DNA of 64,000 bases from Micromonosporaceae bacterium KJ-029. GTDB taxonomy: Bacteria; Actinomycetota; Actinomycetes; Mycobacteriales; Micromonosporaceae. Position 1 is the first letter of the stretch, and every line of letters starts with the position of its first letter. The stretch is taken from positions 338,664 to 402,663 of the forward strand of contig BIFP01000067.1 in the NCBI GenBank assembly GCA_005402585.1. The letters run 5' to 3'. The translations under genes and the position numbers were made by a program. Under the pieces are notes generated by a model. The model worked only from the letters and a program-made list of their open reading frames with translations, had not been told where the DNA came from and ran no database searches. Shown here piece after piece: positions 25,701 through 33,786 of this stretch.

Positions 25701-26425
25701 CCGGCACGGCCCTGCTCCGGGCCGTCCTGCGGGACAGCTCGGTGCTCCCGTCGGCGACGGACACCACCGCCGGTGACCTGCGCAACGCCACGGTGACCTT
25801 CACCGCGGGCGGCGCGACGCTCTGCACCGCCGAGGCGGAACTGGTCGCCGAGGCCACCACCACGGCCTCCGCGGCCTGCGAGGCCACCCTGCCGGCGGGC
25901 ACCCACACGGTCACCGCCACGGTCGGTGGGTACTACACCGGCAGCACCAGTGCCACGGTGCAGGTGGCGGCCTCCGACGGTGGGTTCCTCACCGGCGGCG
26001 GTCACGCCACCGTCAGCCGCTCGGCCGGGGCGTACCCGGCTGACCCGGCGTCGAAGGTCGAGGTGGAGCTGAACGCGAAGCCGGCCACGTCCAAGAAGGC
26101 GGCGTCGGGCGAGGCGGAGATCGAGTTCCGTTCCGGTGGCACGAGCTACCAGGTCAAGTCCTCCACGGTCGACGGCCTCGGCGTGACCTCGGCCGGCAAG
26201 GTGGCCGAGGTGCGCTACCAGGCCAGCCTGTACGACAGCAAGGGCAAGGTGGTGGCCAGCGGCCTGACGCTGGCGGTGACGGTGACCGACCGGGGTTCCC
26301 CCGGCCGGGACGACACCCTCGGCATCACCCTGTGGCAGGGCGGCGTCCTGCTCTTCTCGTCCGACTGGACGGGGGCGGGCACCGATGAGGTCAAGCTGAC
26401 CGGCGGCAACCTCACCGTGCACTGA
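22718..26425 (+). CDS. Secreted reprolysin-like zinc metalloprotease, multidomain
   Basis: A 1235-aa exported protein. A basic N-region and hydrophobic stretch (RLAAMLAAALTASMLPVLAV, ending near AAPSADG) form a Sec signal peptide. A propeptide-like region follows. The catalytic motif AHEIGHQFAGNHTF (about residues 387-399) gives HExxHxxGxxH with the three zinc His, and SSIMAYAG is the Met-turn, so it is a metzincin of reprolysin (M12B-like) type. Beyond lie Ig/cadherin-like beta domains rich in Thr and Val. The last ~150 residues, from GGFLTGGGHATVSRSAGAY, match the C-terminal domain known as post-COAP-1. I chose TTG 22718 because GGGGGA lies 5 nt before it and the frame above it has no signal-peptide logic; ATG/GTG alternatives are open upstream. 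Confidence 0.92.
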   Translation: MRLNHTHQPGGRSRGGRPRRARLAAMLAAALTASMLPVLAVATPVSAAPSADGPWHKMNGKPAATKSGRKAAVEAKRLAAYTLDRAGMASLLDRAPMEQRRAARQQRQVVSLPAPDGTFQRFELVESPVMEAGLAAAHPEITTYAGKGVDDPTATIRADLTPLGFHASVRSADGSWYIDPYYHRDQSVYASYFARDLENQHGDFVEREDVESAAHALHDEIEAAHDDAVAGPLVTLRTYRLAFVTDPSYANFFGAENVTAAKVTLINRVNQIYEDETAIRLVLVNDTEKTNLNTAALATGSNGPCGSAGCYTPAQLTSCSSSLLQRNRIVLGQLVGASNYDVGHIGLGLSGGGIASLGVVGGNSKAQGCTGLPTPIGDYYAVDYVAHEIGHQFAGNHTFNGNQWNCSGGNRSAANSYEPGSGSSIMAYAGICQQDNLQPHTDPYWSHRSYTEITNYVTSARPAINEVQTVSLRDFDTNGDSFTVGYGGADSAPIVRGVNYTTAGIKAAIEAIPGWPAGGTVTVAAFGGSGTLNDTGFQVTFGGTLAATNVAQLALTNLSGASGFVGETAKGGAIDNGGHLVEQTSNHAPVVTVPGTVTIPVRTPFALSGSATDVDGDTVTYLWEQNDRGGTAGTALVNNTKTNGPLFRVFSEPAWVSAEDTLKYHSPGQNAVTTDSTRVFPDMKQILVGNTNAKTGACPAAPAPPASGGASNVPADILDCYSEFLPTRDWVGFTNDRTMHFKLTARDGRLGGGGIGSADVAVVLAPNAGPFLVTSQGSAAVLDGGSTQTVTWDVAGTDVAPVNAGQVRISLSVNGGETFPYVLAESTPNTGSATVSLPNVATERARIKIEAVGNIFFDVNDADFTVRAVPVVTNDAPAGGASVQYSDALSPTVTVTATDADTAGAALTASATGLPAGLALTLSDTSGADTLPGTRSWTVTGTTTAAPGAYPVTVTVTDSTGLAASTSFTITVTAENAAATWAGDTLVTTATSGASGTALLRAVLRDSSVLPSATDTTAGDLRNATVTFTAGGATLCTAEAELVAEATTTASAACEATLPAGTHTVTATVGGYYTGSTSATVQVAASDGGFLTGGGHATVSRSAGAYPADPASKVEVELNAKPATSKKAASGEAEIEFRSGGTSYQVKSSTVDGLGVTSAGKVAEVRYQASLYDSKGKVVASGLTLAVTVTDRGSPGRDDTLGITLWQGGVLLFSSDWTGAGTDEVKLTGGNLTVH

Positions 26426-26440
26426 CCGACGGATAGACAG

Positions 26441-26473
26441 CGCGGGAGGACGCCGTTCCGGTGTCCTCCCGCG
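26441..26473 (+). terminator. Hairpin after metalloprotease gene
   Basis: CGCGGGAGGAC and GTCCTCCCGCG are perfect 11-bp arms, followed by the pyrimidine-rich TTCCCTTTCCC. It ends the metalloprotease transcript. Confidence 0.8.
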
Positions 26474-26523
26474 TTCCCTTTCCCGCTGTGCGGTGCCGAC
26501 TTTCCGTGCCGTACGGTCGGGTC

Positions 26524-27171
26524 ATGAGCAGCCGACCCGCCGCCGGGGGCGGCCGGTGGGTCGAGGTAGACCCGTCCCGGATCAACCGCTGGGTCGCCGG
26601 TTTCGCCGACCGGCACGGCCCACCCACCACCACCGCCCAGCAGTACGGGCTGCTGCTGTCCGCTCCGGACGGCGCCATCGCCGAGCTGCACACCCCACCG
26701 GGCGCCCCGGTCACCACGGATCTGGAGACCTTCGTGGCGGCGGCCACCACGCCGCGCCGGATCGGACTGCTGCTCGCCCGCAAGGGCGCGGTGGCGGTCG
26801 GCGTCGCCGAGGGGGAGCAGTTGCCGGTGCACAAGGTGGACACCCGCTACGTGCAGGGCCGTACCGCTGCTGGTGGTTGGTCCCAACAGCGTTTCGCCCG
26901 GCGCCGGGACAACCAGGCGAAGGCGGCGCTGGCCGACGCGGTCGACCTCGCGGCCCGGCTGCTGCTGCCGGAGGCCGACCGACTGGACGCGGTGGTCGCC
27001 GGCGGGGACCGACGCGCCGTGGACATCGTGCTGGCCGACCGCCGACTAGCCCCGCTGGCCGCGCTGCGCGCCGACCGGCTGCTCGACGTACCCGAACCCC
27101 GGCACGCGGTGCTGGTCGGCGCGATCGCCGCCGCCCGGGCAGTGCACGTCCTGGTCCGCGACCCCGCCTGA
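26524..27171 (+). CDS. acVLRF1-type peptidyl-tRNA hydrolase (Vms1/eRF1-like)
   Basis: A 215-aa cytosolic protein of the actinobacterial Vms1-like release factor 1 clade. The diagnostic piece is GGWSQQRFARRRDNQ (about residues 117-131). Its Gln replaces the GGQ Gln of release factors in Vms1-like enzymes and releases nascent chains from peptidyl-tRNA on obstructed ribosomes. The N-terminal strand-rich part and C-terminal DAVVAGGDRRAVDIVLAD fit the eRF1-like domain. ATG 26524 is used. It converges with the 27188-28099 gene with only 16 nt between. Confidence 0.82.
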   Translation: MSSRPAAGGGRWVEVDPSRINRWVAGFADRHGPPTTTAQQYGLLLSAPDGAIAELHTPPGAPVTTDLETFVAAATTPRRIGLLLARKGAVAVGVAEGEQLPVHKVDTRYVQGRTAAGGWSQQRFARRRDNQAKAALADAVDLAARLLLPEADRLDAVVAGGDRRAVDIVLADRRLAPLAALRADRLLDVPEPRHAVLVGAIAAARAVHVLVRDPA

Positions 27172-27187
27172 CGGCCCTCCTTGCACC

Positions 27188-28099
27188 TCAGATGCTGCCG
27201 CGGAAGGTGTCGCAGGCCGCCGGGTTGCCGGTGGAGTAGCCCCGGCTGAACCACCGCTTGCGGTCGGCGGACGAGCCGTGGGTGAACTCGTTCGGGTTCA
27301 CCGGCCGGTTCGCGCGCTTCGAGATCGCGTCGTCACCGATCTTCTCCGCTGTGTCGATGGCCTCGGCGATGTCCCGCTCGGTGATGCTCTTGAAGATCTT
27401 CTGGCCGCTGCCGTCGGCGGTGCCGGTCGCGTTCTTCGCCCACGCCCCCGCATAGCAGTCGGCCTGCAACTCCAGGCGTACCGACAGGTCGTTGGCGTTG
27501 CCCGGGTCGCGCTGCTGCTGGCGGCGGACCTGCTCGTTGGTGCCGAGCAGGTTCTGCACGTGGTGGCCGTACTCGTGGGCCAGCACGTACGGCTGGGCGA
27601 ACTCGCCGGAGGCGCCGAGCTGTTGGGCGAGCACCCGGTAGAAGGTGAGGTCGATGTAGACCAGGGAGTCCGCCGGGCAGTAGAACGGGCCGACCCCGGA
27701 GTCGGCCGCGCCGCAGGCGGTGTTGACGGCCTGGCTGAAGAAGACGGTACGGGTCGGGCGGTAAGGCTCACCGAGCGCCTGCGGCAGGGCGGTACGCCAG
27801 TACGCCTGGATCGAGTTGACGTAGAGGGTGTTGCGGCAGTCGAGCTGGTCCAGCGCGTCCTCGGCCGCGCACCGCTGCTCCAGCGAGGTGTTGTCGCCCC
27901 GCGGCTCGTCATCACCGGTCATGACGTTCAGGCCGAGCCCGCCGCCGACGAGGGCGACCAGTACGGCGATGGCGATCCCGACTATGCCGCCCCGCCCGCC
28001 GCCGATCTGGATGGGAATGCCCAGCCCGCCGCCTCCGCCGCCGCCCCGCCGGTCGTCCACCTGGCTGGTGTCGATCCGCGCGTTCTCGTTCAGCTCCAT
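27188..28099 (-). CDS. YpfJ-family neutral zinc metallopeptidase, membrane anchored
   Basis: A 303-aa protein. The N-terminal 40 residues are hydrophilic with a long Gly run (DDRRGGGGGGGLG), then one transmembrane helix (GIVGIAIAVLVALVGGGLGL). The extracytoplasmic catalytic domain has VLAHEYGHHVQNLLG (zinc HExxH), the Cys-containing substrate-side segments VNTACGAADSGVGPFYCPAD, and the later RLELQADCYAGAW, where the downstream Glu/Asp completes the zinc site. The end, STGNPAACDTF, is typical of the YpfJ (neutral_zn_metallopeptidase) family. ATG 28099. Physiological substrate unknown. Confidence 0.93.
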   Translation of the reverse strand: MELNENARIDTSQVDDRRGGGGGGGLGIPIQIGGGRGGIVGIAIAVLVALVGGGLGLNVMTGDDEPRGDNTSLEQRCAAEDALDQLDCRNTLYVNSIQAYWRTALPQALGEPYRPTRTVFFSQAVNTACGAADSGVGPFYCPADSLVYIDLTFYRVLAQQLGASGEFAQPYVLAHEYGHHVQNLLGTNEQVRRQQQRDPGNANDLSVRLELQADCYAGAWAKNATGTADGSGQKIFKSITERDIAEAIDTAEKIGDDAISKRANRPVNPNEFTHGSSADRKRWFSRGYSTGNPAACDTFRGSI

Positions 28100-28330
28100 G
28101 ACGACCCCGATCAGTCGGCGGCTCGCGGGCCGGACCCGGTCCGTACCGCGAGACGGTACCCGACGATCTTGATCAGTAATCCGCGGTGGGCGCCGGCCGC
28201 GGCCCGGTACACTTGTCCCGTGCTGCTCTGCGAAGGCTGAACGCCCCGCGCCGACGGGTCCACCAAGATCCGCCGGCGCTTTCGTGTGCCCTGAGTCAGC
28301 CCTCCGGATCCCGAGAGCGAGTACCCCGAG

Positions 28331-29935
28331 ATGATCACTGCCAGCGGCCTGGAACTGCGCGCCGGCGCCCGGATCCTGCTTTCCGACACGACGCTGCGGG
28401 TGCAGCCCGGCGACCGGATCGGCCTGGTCGGCCGCAACGGCGCCGGCAAGACCACCACCCTGAAGGTGCTCGCCGGAGAGGGGCAGCCGTACGCCGGGCA
28501 GGTCGACCGGCGCAGCACCGTCGGCTACCTCCCGCAGGACCCACGTACCGGCGACCTGGAGGTCACCGGCCGGGACCGGGTGCTCTCCGCCCGGGGCCTG
28601 GACACCCTGATGGCCCAGATGAAGGAGCTGGAGAACCAGCTCGCCGACGGCGGCGACGAGCGCCTGGTCCGCCGCTACGGCGCGCTGGAGGACCAGTTCG
28701 CCGCCCTCGGCGGGTACGCGGCCGAGGCCGAGGCGGCCCGGATCTGCGCCAACCTGGGCCTGCCCGACCGGGCCCTCGCGCAGACCATCGGCACCCTCTC
28801 CGGCGGCCAGCGCCGCCGCATCGAGCTGGCCCGGATCCTGTTCCGCGACGCGGCCGACGACGGCGGCGGGATCCTGCTGCTGGACGAGCCCACCAACCAC
28901 CTCGACGCCGACTCGATCACCTGGCTGCGCGGCTTCCTCGCCAACCACAAGGGCGGGCTGATCGTGATCTCGCACGACGGTGACCTGCTGGAGTCGGTGG
29001 TCAACAAGGTCTGGTTCCTCGACGCCACCCGTTCCGTGGTCGACGTCTACAACCTGGGTTGGAAGGCGTACCTGGAGGCGCGGGAGACCGACGAGCGGCG
29101 TCGGCGCCGGGAGCGGGCCAACGCCGAGAAAAAGGCCGGCGCCCTGATGGCCCAGGCGGACAAGATGCGGGCCAAGGCCACCAAGACCGTCGCCGCGCAG
29201 AACATGGCCCGCCGGGCCGAGCGGCTGATGTCCGGCCTGGAGGAGGTACGCGTCGCGGACAAGGTGGCCAAGGTGCGCTTCCCCGCACCGGCCCCGTGCG
29301 GCAGGACCCCGCTCACCGCGGCCGGCCTCTCCAAGTCGTACGGCTCGTTGGAGATCTTCACCGACGTGGACGTGGCGGTGGACCGGGGCTCCCGGGTGGC
29401 CATCCTCGGGCTCAACGGCGCCGGCAAGACCACCCTGCTGCGCATGCTCGGTGGCCTGCTGGAGCCGGACACCGGCGAGGTGCGGCCCGGTCACGGGCTG
29501 CGGCTGGGCTACTACGCCCAGGAGCACGAGACGCTGGACGTGGACCGGACCGTGCTGGAGAACATGCGGGCGGCCTCGATCGAGCAGACCGACACCGAGC
29601 TGCGCAAGATTCTCGGCGCGTTCCTCTTCTCCGGCGAGGACGTGGACAAGCCCGCCGGGGTGCTCTCGGGCGGGGAGAAGACCCGGCTGGCCCTGGCCAC
29701 CCTGGTCTGCTCCGGGGCCAACGTGCTGCTGCTCGACGAGCCGACCAACAACCTGGACCCGGTCAGCCGCGAGCAGGTACTCGACGCCATCGCCCGCTAC
29801 CCGGGGGCGATCGTCCTGGTCACCCACGACCCGGGCGCCGTCCTGGCGCTCAAGCCCGACCGGGCCATCCTGCTGCCGGACGGTGACGAGGACGCCTGGA
29901 GCGACGACCTGCTCGAACTGGTCGAGCTGGCCTGA
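28331..29935 (+). CDS. ABC-F family ATPase
   Basis: A 534-aa soluble protein with two ABC ATPase domains and no membrane helices, as in ribosome-associated ABC-F proteins. Domain 1 has VGRNGAGKTTTLKV, TLSGGQRRRIELAR and LLLDEPTNHLDADS. The linker (about residues 245-320), with a highly charged RRRRERANAEKKAGALM stretch, is the P-site-tRNA-interaction motif region. Domain 2 has LGLNGAGKTTLLRM, VLSGGEKTRLALAT and LLLDEPTNNLDPVS. ABC-F proteins act on the ribosome; this one is of general actinobacterial type rather than a recognised resistance variant. ATG with GAGCGAGTACCCCGAG upstream. Confidence 0.95.
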   Translation: MITASGLELRAGARILLSDTTLRVQPGDRIGLVGRNGAGKTTTLKVLAGEGQPYAGQVDRRSTVGYLPQDPRTGDLEVTGRDRVLSARGLDTLMAQMKELENQLADGGDERLVRRYGALEDQFAALGGYAAEAEAARICANLGLPDRALAQTIGTLSGGQRRRIELARILFRDAADDGGGILLLDEPTNHLDADSITWLRGFLANHKGGLIVISHDGDLLESVVNKVWFLDATRSVVDVYNLGWKAYLEARETDERRRRRERANAEKKAGALMAQADKMRAKATKTVAAQNMARRAERLMSGLEEVRVADKVAKVRFPAPAPCGRTPLTAAGLSKSYGSLEIFTDVDVAVDRGSRVAILGLNGAGKTTLLRMLGGLLEPDTGEVRPGHGLRLGYYAQEHETLDVDRTVLENMRAASIEQTDTELRKILGAFLFSGEDVDKPAGVLSGGEKTRLALATLVCSGANVLLLDEPTNNLDPVSREQVLDAIARYPGAIVLVTHDPGAVLALKPDRAILLPDGDEDAWSDDLLELVELA

Positions 29936-30097
29936 GAGACCGTCGGGAAACCTCGCGGCGGCTGCGGCGGGCCCAGCCGACGACCGGCCGCGTTGGAGAT
30001 TGGTCCGGATACAACACCGGTATCCGCACCAATCTCCGCCTTGCCGGATCGCCGCCTGGACTCCGCCTCGCTCGCCCCGGGGTTTCCCGACAGTCTC
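29936..30097. repeat. 162-bp imperfect inverted repeat after the ABC-F gene
   Basis: The outer arms are GAGACCGTCGGGAAACC (29936) and its near-complement at 30079-30097 (17 of 19 pairs). The innermost arms start GGAGATTGGTCCGGATAC (29995-30012) and pair with 30020-30037 (17 of 18) around a 7-nt loop. The GC-rich middle pairs only in part. It starts at the base after the ABC-F stop. It could be an elaborate terminator, a structured RNA or a miniature inverted-repeat element; no target-site duplication is evident. Confidence 0.65.
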
Positions 30098-30379
30098 TGG
30101 GCCGCACCGCCGGTGTCGGCGGGGAGCGCTCCACCGCCGGCGATGGACCGAGGTCTGTCACCGGTGGTGACCATGGGGTCGCGGTGGGTGTCGGTCGGTG
30201 CGTCATTCGGCCGGCCGGACCCGCGGAATGGACCAGGTCGGCAGCGTCACCTATCGGGAAGCTGACATTGCATAGCGTGTCGGTTGGCTATTAGTTGATA
30301 TCTGGCGCATGATCGTTCGAGGCGGTCTAATAGGTGGGACCGTATCCGAACCGCACAGTCTGGGACGTGAGGACACAGC
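30098..30379. other. Intergenic region before the HTH gene
   Basis: No coding sequence is supported here. The last 100 bases are less GC-rich (around TTGCATAGCGT, GGCTATTAGTTGATATC and GTCTAATAGG) and are the likely promoter region of the following small gene. No single -35/-10 pair can be chosen with confidence. Confidence 0.4.
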
Positions 30380-30607
30380 ATGGCAGCCACTGGCACAGCC
30401 ACCAGCACTGAGAAGGGTCGCCGGATCGTCGGAGCCGAGCGTCAGACGCTCGCCAAGGACCTCGTCAAGCGGTACACCGGGGGAGAGAGCATTCGCGCGC
30501 TCGCGGCCTCAACGGGCCGATCCTACGGGTTCATCCACCGGGTGCTTACCGAGTCCGGGGTGCAGCTGCGGCAGCGCGGCGGTGCCCGGCGTCGCAAGAA
30601 GGCGTGA
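30380..30607 (+). CDS. Small helix-turn-helix protein
   Basis: A 75-aa basic protein widely seen in actinobacteria. After a short Thr/Ala tail come ERQTLAKDLVKRYTGGESIRALAASTGRSYGFIHRVLTES, a resolvase/homeodomain-like helix-turn-helix, and a basic end RQRGGARRRKKA. It probably binds DNA; targets are unknown. ATG with GTGAGGACACAGC upstream. The crotonase gene begins 46 nt downstream. Confidence 0.88.
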   Translation: MAATGTATSTEKGRRIVGAERQTLAKDLVKRYTGGESIRALAASTGRSYGFIHRVLTESGVQLRQRGGARRRKKA

Positions 30608-30653
30608 CCCGCCCGTCAGCGTCGTCCACCAACTCCGCGACCCGGGCCGCCCG

Positions 30654-31421
30654 GTGACCGCCGAGGCGACCGGGGTCCGGCTGGAATGCGACGGGCCGGT
30701 GGCCACGGTCACCCTCTGTCGACCCGACGTGCTCAACGCGCAGACCCCGTCGATGTGGCGCGCGATGAGCGACTTCTCCCGGGACCTGCCCGGTGACGTA
30801 CGAGTCGTGATCGTGCGAGGTGAGGGGCGGGCGTTCTCCGCCGGCCTCGACCTGTCGGTCGCGGGCGCCACCGGGCCAGGTTCCTTCGCCGAGCTTTCCG
30901 CCCTGCCCGAAGCCGAGTGCGCCGACCGGATCGCCGACTTCCAGGGCGGATTCAGTTGGCTGCACCGCCCGGACGTCATCTCCGTCGCCGCTGTGCAGGG
31001 GCACGCCATCGGTGCCGGGTTCCAACTCGCGCTCGCCTGCGACCTGCGGGTGCTGGCGGCGGACGCCAAGTTCGCCATGGCCGAGGTCACGCTGGGGCTG
31101 GTGCCGGATCTGGCCGGCACCAAGCGCCTGGTCGAGCTGGTCGGCTACGCCCGCGCGTTGGAGATCTGCGCCACCGGCCGGCGGATGGACGCGATCGAGG
31201 CGGACCGGATCGGCCTGGCCACCCTCGTCGTGCCGAACGCCGAGCTGGACGACGCGGTGCGGGATCTCACCGCCGGGCTGCTCGCGCACAACCGGGACGC
31301 CGTGGTGGAGATCAAGGCGCTGCTCGCCGGGGCGGCCGGGCGTACCCACGCCGAGCAACAGCGGGCCGAGCGGGAGGCGCAGACGCGCCGGCTGCGGGAT
31401 CTCGCCGGGCGGGGCGAATAG
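30654..31421 (+). CDS. Enoyl-CoA hydratase/isomerase family protein
   Basis: A 255-aa crotonase-fold protein. GRAFSAGLDLS and VQGHAIGAGFQLALACDLRV form the oxyanion hole. The AMAEVTLGLVPDLAGTKRL region holds the position of the catalytic Glu, where Asp (VPDLAG) is seen. The reaction is probably on an acyl-CoA, but hydratase, isomerase or hydrolase activity cannot be separated. The frame is open from 30309, overlapping the HTH gene. GTG 30654 is the first start that leaves that gene intact and begins just before the first strand; its ribosome site is weak. Confidence 0.88.
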   Translation: MTAEATGVRLECDGPVATVTLCRPDVLNAQTPSMWRAMSDFSRDLPGDVRVVIVRGEGRAFSAGLDLSVAGATGPGSFAELSALPEAECADRIADFQGGFSWLHRPDVISVAAVQGHAIGAGFQLALACDLRVLAADAKFAMAEVTLGLVPDLAGTKRLVELVGYARALEICATGRRMDAIEADRIGLATLVVPNAELDDAVRDLTAGLLAHNRDAVVEIKALLAGAAGRTHAEQQRAEREAQTRRLRDLAGRGE

Positions 31422-31423
31422 TA

Positions 31424-31442
31424 AGAGCTTGCGCGAGCTCTA
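31424..31442 (+). terminator. Short hairpin after the crotonase gene
   Basis: AGAGCT and AGCTCT flank TGCGCG directly after the stop. It is a possible weak terminator. Confidence 0.35.
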
Positions 31443-31541
31443 GGGGCCATTCGGGAAGATCCGGGTTACTCGCGAGGTTGTCGTAGTCGTCGGGAGAATG
31501 ACCCGACGGTGTGCTGAGGCCTGACAACCCCGGAGGTGTGC

Positions 31542-33527
31542 GTGTCCAACCCGATGGCCGCTGGCGGCATGGGCGGTTGGAGCATGCTCCGGTCGATGCG
31601 CAGCCGCGACGAGATCTCCACCCACCGGCTGCAACGGGGGGTGGCCCGCCGCATCGTGGCGTTCGCCCAGCCGTACCGGCGGGACATTGTCGTCTTCCTG
31701 CTCACCGTGATCGTCGCGGCGGTGATCGGGGTGGCCACCCCGCTGCTTGCCGGCGACGTGATCGACGCGATCACCCGGGGCGGCCCTGAGGCCGCCGCGT
31801 TGGTGATCCGGCTGGCCCTGTTCATCGCCGCGCTCGCGGTCGCCGACGCGATGCTCTCGCTCGCCCAGCGGTGGTATTCGGCGCGCATCGGTGAGGGCAT
31901 CATCCTCGACCTGCGCACCCGGGTCTACGACCACGTGCAGCGGATGCCGCTGCAGTTCTTCACCCGCACCCAGACCGGCGCGTTGGTCAGCCGGCTCAAC
32001 AACGACGTGCTGGGGGCCCAGCGGGCATTCACCTCGACGCTGTCCGGCGTGGTCAGCAACGTGATCCAACTGGTGCTCACCGCCGCGGTGATGCTCACCC
32101 TCTCCTGGAAGATCACCGCGCTCTCGCTGGTGCTCCTGCCGGTCTTCATCATTCCGGCCCGGCGGGTCGGTCGGCGTCTGGCCGAGATCACCCGCGAGTC
32201 GTACAACCTCGACGCCAAGATGAACGCCACCATGACCGAGCGGTTCGGGGTCGCCGGTGCGCTGCTGGTGAAGCTGTTCGGCCGGCCGGACGCGGAGGCG
32301 GGCCGGTTCGCCAGCCGCGCCGAGCGGGTGCGCGACATCGGCATCCAGTCCGCGATGTACTCGCGGACCTTCTTCGTCGCGATGTTGCTGGTGGCCTCGC
32401 TGGCCCAGGCGCTCACCTACGGCCTCGGCGGCTGGCTGGCGGTCACCGGCGACGTCAGCGCCGGCACCGTGGTGACCCTCGCGTTGCTGCTCACCCGCCT
32501 CTACGGCCCGCTCACCGCGTTGAGCAACGTCCGCGTCGACGTGATGAGCGCGTTGGTCTCCTTCGACCGGGTCTTCGAGGTGCTCGACCTGGAGCCGGCG
32601 ATCCAGGAGCGGCCCGACGCGAAGCCAGCGCCCCGGGGCGCGGGCACCGTCGAGTTCCGCGACGTGCGCTTCCGTTACCCCAGCGCGGCGGAGATCTCCC
32701 TCGCCTCGTTGGAGGAGGTCGCCACGCTGGACCGTACGGTCAACGAACCGGTGCTCAAGGGCGTCTCCTTCCGGGTGGAGCCCGGGCAGATGGTGGCTTT
32801 GGTCGGTCCGTCCGGCGCCGGCAAGTCGACGCTGTCCATGCTGATCTCCCGCATCTACGACGTCACCGACGGGCAGGTGCTGGTCGGTGGGGTGGACGTA
32901 CGCGACGCCACCCTCGAATCGCTGCGCGACGAGATCGGCGTGGTCACCCAGGACTCCCACCTGTTCCACGAGACCATCGCGGAGAACCTGCGCTACGCCA
33001 AGCCGGACGCCACCGACGACGAGCTGTGGGCGGCTCTCGCGGGTGCGCAGGTCGCCGACCTGGTCCGGTCGCTGCCCGACGGGCTGGACACCACCGTCGG
33101 CGAGCGCGGCTACCGCTTCTCCGGTGGCGAGAAGCAGCGGATCGCCATCGCCCGGCTGCTGCTGAAGGCGCCGTCGATCGTGATCCTCGACGAGGCGACC
33201 GCACACCTGGATTCGGAGAGCGAGGCGGCGGTGCAGCGGGCGCTGTCGGTGGCGCTGACCGGGCGTACCGCGCTGGTGATCGCGCACCGGTTGTCCACCG
33301 TCCGCGACGCCGACCAGATCCTGGTCCTGGACGAGGGCCGGATCGTCGAGCGGGGCCGCCACGACGAACTGGTCGCCGTCGGCGGCCTCTACGCCGAGCT
33401 GTACCGCACCCAGTTCGCGGTGGCCGACTCGCCCACCCCGTACGCCACCACTGCCCCGGAACCGGTAGTCATCCCGACCCGCGAGTACGTCGCCGACGAG
33501 GCCCTGCCTCCCGCCGCCGCCAACTGA
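31542..33527 (+). CDS. ABC transporter, fused permease and ATPase (exporter half-transporter)
   Basis: A 661-aa type IV ABC exporter half. Six membrane helices lie in about residues 45-330 and include the family loop QLVLTAAVMLTLSWKITALS. The ATPase has Walker A VGPSGAGKSTLSM, signature SGGEKQRIAIARLLL, Walker B IVILDEATAHLD and switch His IAHRLSTV. GTG 31542 is chosen because GGAGG lies 5 nt upstream; GTG 31536 overlaps that site. It would act as a homo- or heterodimer; no second half is adjacent. Substrate unknown. Confidence 0.93.
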   Translation: MSNPMAAGGMGGWSMLRSMRSRDEISTHRLQRGVARRIVAFAQPYRRDIVVFLLTVIVAAVIGVATPLLAGDVIDAITRGGPEAAALVIRLALFIAALAVADAMLSLAQRWYSARIGEGIILDLRTRVYDHVQRMPLQFFTRTQTGALVSRLNNDVLGAQRAFTSTLSGVVSNVIQLVLTAAVMLTLSWKITALSLVLLPVFIIPARRVGRRLAEITRESYNLDAKMNATMTERFGVAGALLVKLFGRPDAEAGRFASRAERVRDIGIQSAMYSRTFFVAMLLVASLAQALTYGLGGWLAVTGDVSAGTVVTLALLLTRLYGPLTALSNVRVDVMSALVSFDRVFEVLDLEPAIQERPDAKPAPRGAGTVEFRDVRFRYPSAAEISLASLEEVATLDRTVNEPVLKGVSFRVEPGQMVALVGPSGAGKSTLSMLISRIYDVTDGQVLVGGVDVRDATLESLRDEIGVVTQDSHLFHETIAENLRYAKPDATDDELWAALAGAQVADLVRSLPDGLDTTVGERGYRFSGGEKQRIAIARLLLKAPSIVILDEATAHLDSESEAAVQRALSVALTGRTALVIAHRLSTVRDADQILVLDEGRIVERGRHDELVAVGGLYAELYRTQFAVADSPTPYATTAPEPVVIPTREYVADEALPPAAAN

Positions 33528-33745
33528 CCGGCCCCGTTACCCCGGGCGGGCCGCCGGCCGGCCCCGGCGCGGCAACACCATCCCGGGCGTCCCGGCTCGT
33601 TCGTGGGCCATGCCGGCTCCCGCTGGATCGGTGCGTGGCCCGGGCTCGTTCTCGGGCCACGCCGGTTCCCGTCGACACGACAACGGCGGTAGGCCGGCCC
33701 TGTCGACCTCACCGCACGAACGGATCACGGAGAACCTCCGAGATC
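33528..33745. other. Noncoding stretch with an imperfect 32-bp duplication
   Basis: The segments beginning GGCTCGTTC at 33594 and 33643 are 32-nt imperfect copies (about 26 of 32 identical), 49 nt apart. No gene is supported here. Confidence 0.45.
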
Positions 33746-33786
33746 TTGGACACTTACCGTTCGGCGCTAACGACAAGTGTCCAAGG
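33746..33786. repeat. Perfect 11-bp inverted repeat at the edge of a decayed gene
   Basis: CTTGGACACTT and AAGTGTCCAAG are perfect arms around 19 nt. Inside, CGTT and AACG pair again about a 7-nt loop (CGGCGCT). It lies at the point where recognisable HTH-protein coding sequence begins, so it may mark a deletion or insertion scar, or be an operator. Confidence 0.6.

Noticed and set aside
22529..26422. 1297-codon open frame on the minus strand
   Set aside because: Complete antisense of the metalloprotease, which has a signal peptide and zinc motif; the minus frame has no recognisable motif.
30309..30653. N-terminal extension of the crotonase protein
   Set aside because: It overlaps the whole HTH gene in another frame and encodes Arg/Ser/Pro-rich residues without similarity to crotonases.
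33594..33674. Possible mobile element ends (32-bp imperfect duplication)
   Set aside because: Both copies are in the same orientation with no transposase or target duplication; more likely a local duplication.
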